Shown in pieces: positions 5,533-8,117 of a DNA stretch of 8,117 nt. A model generated the notes under the pieces. It was not told where the DNA came from and did not search any database. It saw nothing but the letters and a program-made list of their open reading frames with translations. The stretch lies in the NCBI GenBank assembly GCA_013316495.1, contig WSMP01000074.1, positions 1 through 8,117 on the forward strand. Direction: 5' to 3'. The translations under genes were made by a program, and so were the position numbers. The stretch's first letter is position 1, and each line of letters starts with the position of its first letter. The stretch comes from Angelakisella sp. GTDB lineage: Bacteria; Bacillota; Clostridia; Oscillospirales; Ruminococcaceae.

Positions 5533-5733
5533 ATGGCGGAATTTGCGTGCAGGCTAAAAAAATACCGGCAGCTGAAAAACCTGACACAGGAACAGCTGGC
5601 GGAGCGGGTAGGGGTGCGGAGGGAAACCATTATGCGGCTGGAAAAGGCGCAGTATAATCCCTCCCTGAAGCTGGCGATTGACATTTCCAGAGCGGTGGAA
5701 GCCCCCATTGAGGAAATTTTCATCTTCCCGTGA
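5533..5733 (+). CDS. Small XRE-family HTH transcriptional regulator
   Basis: A 66-residue protein consisting of little more than one Cro/CI-type helix-turn-helix: LKKYRQLKNLTQEQLAERVGV gives helices 1 and 2, RRETIMRLEKAQYNPSLKLA gives the recognition helix and helix 4, and it ends with the IEEIFIF strand typical of the short YozG-like group. No ligand-binding domain is present. It starts 3 nt after the membrane protein stop, with the AGG/GGG bases just before the ATG acting as a weak ribosome binding site, so coupled translation is likely. I infer it represses its own operon through the three related elements at 4762-4842. Two hairpins at 5746-5839 follow the gene. Confidence 0.92.
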   Translation: MAEFACRLKKYRQLKNLTQEQLAERVGVRRETIMRLEKAQYNPSLKLAIDISRAVEAPIEEIFIFP

Positions 5734-5745
5734 CACGTGGAAAAG

Positions 5746-5780
5746 GGGCGGCGGTAAAAATACCGCTGCCCTTATCCTTT
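5746..5780 (+). terminator. Terminator-like hairpin after the XRE gene
   Basis: An 11-bp stem with one G-T wobble (5746-5756 with 5761-5771) closes an AAAA loop, followed by a T-rich but interrupted tail (TTATCCTTT). It starts 12 nt after the stop codon. Its weak U-tract may explain the second hairpin downstream. Confidence 0.6.
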
Positions 5781-5797
5781 AACCCTGGGGAACGGAC

Positions 5798-5839
5798 AAA
5801 GGCCCGGAGCAGTAAAAACGGCTCTGGACCTTTTCTTTT
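5798..5839 (+). terminator. Second Rho-independent terminator
   Basis: AAAGGCCCGGAGC (5798-5810) pairs with GCTCTGGACCTTT (5821-5833) apart from one C-A mismatch and one G-T wobble, with a 10-nt loop, and runs into TTTTCTTTTG. The tail is stronger than in the hairpin before it, giving a tandem terminator for the DUF3796/XRE unit. Confidence 0.7.
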
Positions 5840-6075
5840 GTTGGCGCAGGGGCGGCTCATAATTTGCCAGTCAGGACAAATACTGTAACCATACGCGCTT
5901 CTGCTTATGCCCTCCCTGTAAAACGGGGAGTGGCCAAACCACACAGATTTTTCTCTTAAATTTGCTGTGTCATTGAAATCTTTTGTCATTCTTCTTTTTG
6001 CTTCTTTTCTTCTTTTGCAAGAAGAAAAAGAAGGCGGGGCGGCAGCCCAGATTGGCATAAAAAGGGTGGGGATAT
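5840..6075 (+). other. Non-coding region with hairpins and a pyrimidine/purine inverted repeat
   Basis: I see no gene in this stretch. It contains a hairpin CTCCCTGT-AAA-ACGGGGAG (5912-5930, one wobble), a long-range repeat ACACAG/CTGTGT (5941-5946 and 5965-5970), and a T/C-rich tract (5979-6016) ending in a perfect 10-bp hairpin TTTTCTTCTT-TTGC-AAGAAGAAAA (6005-6028). No convincing sigma-A promoter for the gene at 6076 is visible, although TTGAAA and TTGTCA hexamers are present. The ribosome binding site for that gene is a weak GGGTGGGG (6064-6071). Confidence 0.5.
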
Positions 6076-6966
6076 ATGAAATTTTTCCATGGGGAAAAGA
6101 AGGCAGGCCCCTATTTTGAGGGCTGGTATTTAAAGCACCAAAGCAAAGGGGGGAAGAACCTTGCCCTGATTCCGGCCTTCCACAGGGACAGCGCCGGCCG
6201 CCCCAGTGCCTCCCTCCAAATCATCTCGGACAGCCGCTCCTGGTGGCTGGAGTACCCGGAAACGCAATTTGGGGCCTCCAAGGAGCAGTTGGAGATTCAC
6301 CTGGGGCGCTCCCGCTTTCACCACCACGGCGTGGATGTTTCCATCTGCCGGGACGGCCTTTCCCTCCAGGGAAAACTGCAATACGCCCCCTTCACCCCCC
6401 TGAAATCGGATATAATGGGGCCCTTCCGGTTTTTGGGGGAGATGCAGTGCGTCCACGGTGTCATCAGCATAGGGCATTCCCTTACCGGCGCCCTCTCCCT
6501 AAATGGGGAGACCATCGACTTTACAGGCGGTTTGGGCTATATAGAAACAGACCGGGGACGCTCCTTTCCGGAGCGGTACCTTTGGAGCCAATGCCTTTGG
6601 GCGGCCCCCGAAGAAGCCAGCCTGATGCTGGCGGTGGCAACGGTCCCCCTTCCAGTGGGCAGCTTTACAGGCTGCATCTGCGCCTTTATCCACAAGGGCC
6701 GGGAATACCGCCTGGCAACCTACCGGGGGGCGAAAATCGAAACCTGGTCCCCATCCGGGGCCTTCATCCGCCAGGGTAAATACCGGCTGGCCGCGGACCT
6801 TCTGGAAGCCCGCGGCCAGCCTCTGTACGCCCCGGTGGAGGGCAGTATGGGGCGCACCATTCACGAAAGCCTTTGCGCCAGGGTAAAATACAGCTTCTGG
6901 GAAGGGGAAACCCTCCTCTTCCAGCGCACCGGCCGGTGCGCCAGCTTTGAATACGCCGCCCAATAA
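6076..6966 (+). CDS. Tocopherol cyclase family protein
   Basis: A 296-residue soluble protein without a signal peptide or membrane segment. The N-terminal GPYFEGWYLKH (11-21) and the later GYIETDRGRSFPERYLW (from residue 154) are characteristic of the tocopherol cyclase family, a lipocalin-like double beta-barrel group related to carotenoid 1,2-hydratase/AttH proteins. Plant and cyanobacterial members close the chromanol ring of vitamin E precursors. This organism gives no sign of making tocopherol, and clostridial members have no established reaction, so the name describes fold and family only. A hydrophobic ligand is plausible by inference. The ATG at 6076 is the first start aligned with the family N-terminus. 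It is monocistronic: a non-coding region lies upstream and a perfect terminator begins 6 nt after the stop. Confidence 0.85.
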   Translation: MKFFHGEKKAGPYFEGWYLKHQSKGGKNLALIPAFHRDSAGRPSASLQIISDSRSWWLEYPETQFGASKEQLEIHLGRSRFHHHGVDVSICRDGLSLQGKLQYAPFTPLKSDIMGPFRFLGEMQCVHGVISIGHSLTGALSLNGETIDFTGGLGYIETDRGRSFPERYLWSQCLWAAPEEASLMLAVATVPLPVGSFTGCICAFIHKGREYRLATYRGAKIETWSPSGAFIRQGKYRLAADLLEARGQPLYAPVEGSMGRTIHESLCARVKYSFWEGETLLFQRTGRCASFEYAAQ

Positions 6967-6972
6967 ATTGGG

Positions 6973-6999
6973 GGAAAGGCATAACCGCCTTTCCTTTTT
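6973..6999 (+). terminator. Rho-independent terminator after the tocopherol-cyclase-like gene
   Basis: A perfect 8-bp stem, GGAAAGGC (6973-6980) with GCCTTTCC (6987-6994), has a 6-nt loop and a T5 tail (6995-6999). It separates the gene from the SpoIID-like gene that starts 52 nt further on. Confidence 0.88.
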
Positions 7000-7051
7000 C
7001 ATATCTATTTACCGGTAGAGCTGCCAAAAAAACGGACAGGGAGTGGTGCAG

Positions 7052-8117
7052 ATGAAGGGTGATTTGGCGCTGCTGGGCGCGGTGGGCGCGGCTATGGTGG
7101 CGGTTCCCGCCGCCGTCCTCCTCTGGTCGGGACAACCCCTCCTGGCCCAGGCTCCTCCCGCTTTGCCGGTGAGCCTTCCCTCCTCCCAAACTGCCCCAGG
7201 GGAGGGGGACGGCCTGAACCAGGGGGCCTTTTCCACCCCCGCGCCGGGAAGCCCTTCATCATCGGAGCCGGAGGGGGACTCCCGGCCGGTGGAGGGGGAC
7301 GAGGGTCCCCAGACCCAGGAGGCGCTGCCCGATACGGTAAAGGGGGTCTGGCGGTCCCCGGTGACCACCCTGCGGATTCTGGACCAGGGGAGCGGGGAGG
7401 TGGTGGAGCTTTCCCTGGCGGATTACACCCGGTACGCCATTGCGGCGGAGATGCCCGCCAGCTACCACCTGGAGGCGCTGAAGGCCCAGGGGGTGGCGGC
7501 CCTCACCTACGCCTTGCAGGAGGCCATCGCCCAGCGCTCCCTGCCGGAGGAGGCGCGGGACCCGAAGCTGAAGGGGGCGGACTTCGCTGCCGACCCAGGG
7601 GACCGCCGGGGGTACATGACCGAGGCCACCGCCCGCGAATTTTACGGGGAGCAGTTTGATTACAGCTGGAACCGCATCACCCAGGCGGCCCGGGCCGCCT
7701 GCCGGTGCGTCGCCCTTTACGACGGGGAGCCTATTGCCGCCGCCTACCACGCCATCAGCGCCGGGGACACCACCGAGCGGGCGGAAAACATTTGGAACGG
7801 ACCCCTCCCCTACCTGGTGGAGGCGGAAAGCAACTGGGATATCCTGGCCCCCGGCTACAAAAGCACCGTTTCGGTCACCGACGGGGAGCTGAAGGAGCTG
7901 CTCACCGCCGCCGGGGCCACCCTCCTGCCCGACCCCGCCACCTGGCTTTCCATCCAGGAGCGCTCCCCCGCGGGGTATGTCACCCAGGTCCAGGCGGGGA
8001 GCATTACCCTCCACGGCAACCAGCTGCGCAACCTCCTGGGGCTGCGCAGCTCCGCCTTCGAGCTGGAGCGCACCCATACCGGCTACACCTTCTATGTCCG
8101 GGGGTACGGCCACGGCG
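7052..8117 (+). CDS. SpoIID/LytB-domain sporulation protein, 3' end outside the window
   Basis: An open frame of 355 codons runs from the ATG at 7052 (GGGAG at 7039-7043, 8-nt spacing) to the window end without a stop. A short MKGD start is followed by a membrane anchor (about 7-26), a Pro/Ser/Gly/Glu-rich linker (about 33-95) and a SpoIID domain: YAIAAEMPASYHLEALKAQ with E133 matching the catalytic glutamate of SpoIID lytic transglycosylases, then YHAISAGDT (H233), PYL, and near the end LGLRSSAFEL and GYGHG. The position after GYGHG normally continues VGMSQ, so roughly 15 or more residues are missing. SpoIID degrades stem-peptide-free glycan strands during engulfment in the mother cell. LRSS and ALTYAL vary slightly from the usual LRST and ARTYAL. 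It could be a SpoIID-like paralogue rather than the core spoIID gene, which usually has a shorter linker. Confidence 0.85.
   Translation, partial: MKGDLALLGAVGAAMVAVPAAVLLWSGQPLLAQAPPALPVSLPSSQTAPGEGDGLNQGAFSTPAPGSPSSSEPEGDSRPVEGDEGPQTQEALPDTVKGVWRSPVTTLRILDQGSGEVVELSLADYTRYAIAAEMPASYHLEALKAQGVAALTYALQEAIAQRSLPEEARDPKLKGADFAADPGDRRGYMTEATAREFYGEQFDYSWNRITQAARAACRCVALYDGEPIAAAYHAISAGDTTERAENIWNGPLPYLVEAESNWDILAPGYKSTVSVTDGELKELLTAAGATLLPDPATWLSIQERSPAGYVTQVQAGSITLHGNQLRNLLGLRSSAFELERTHTGYTFYVRGYGHG

Noticed and set aside
5720..6058. Minus-strand ORF of 112 codons in the intergenic region
   Set aside because: It runs through two terminator hairpins and the pyrimidine/purine repeat, with no ribosome binding site or recognisable domain.
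7259..8113. Minus-strand ORF of 284 codons opposite the SpoIID-like gene
   Set aside because: It is Gly/Val/Pro-rich with no recognisable domain, and it mirrors a + strand frame with clear SpoIID motifs. High GC removes antisense stops.

Overview
The window comes from a GC-rich, probably spore-forming anaerobe of the Clostridia, most likely an Oscillospiraceae-type gut bacterium. This rests on the high-GC codon use, AGGAGG-type ribosome binding sites, a sensory-type [FeFe]-hydrogenase-like gene set, a stage II sporulation D (SpoIID) homologue, and the short compact operons. All genes I can support lie on the + strand. The many long minus-strand ORFs are shadows caused by the high GC content.

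Region 1 (1-234) holds a strong bidirectional terminator at 60-88. It is followed by an 18-bp palindrome whose half-sites and spacing match the redox regulator Rex, then a GC-rich leader hairpin. Region 2 (235-4454) is a tightly packed run of seven genes: a DRTGG-domain protein, an anti-sigma/histidine-kinase-like ATPase, a sensory-type [FeFe]-hydrogenase-like iron-sulfur protein, a second DRTGG-type protein, two tandem YcxB-like membrane proteins and a PHP-domain phosphoesterase. Apart from the YcxB pair, these are the accessory genes that commonly accompany group C (HydS) and bifurcating [FeFe]-hydrogenase loci. No catalytic bifurcating hydrogenase (NuoE/NuoF/HydA) is present here. The hydrogenase-like gene is split by a single extra G in a run of nine G, right after the last H-cluster motif.

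Region 3 (4515-4705) is a stand-alone initiator tRNA-fMet gene with its own consensus promoter and terminator. Region 4 (4762-5839) is a two-gene unit: a DUF3796-like membrane protein and a 66-residue XRE-type repressor. Its promoter is flanked and overlapped by three related 16-bp palindromic elements that look like autoregulatory operators, and two hairpins end the unit. Region 5 (5840-6075) is a non-coding stretch with hairpins and a pyrimidine/purine inverted repeat. Region 6 is a tocopherol-cyclase-family protein (6076-6966) with its own terminator. Region 7 is a SpoIID/LytB-domain protein starting at 7052 that runs off the window end.

My working view of region 2 is a redox- or H2-sensing regulatory module: an H-cluster protein passing information to an ATPase and phosphoesterase, possibly under Rex control, with two membrane proteins added. 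This is inference from domain families and gene order. The frameshift is the main doubt about whether the sensor is made at full length.
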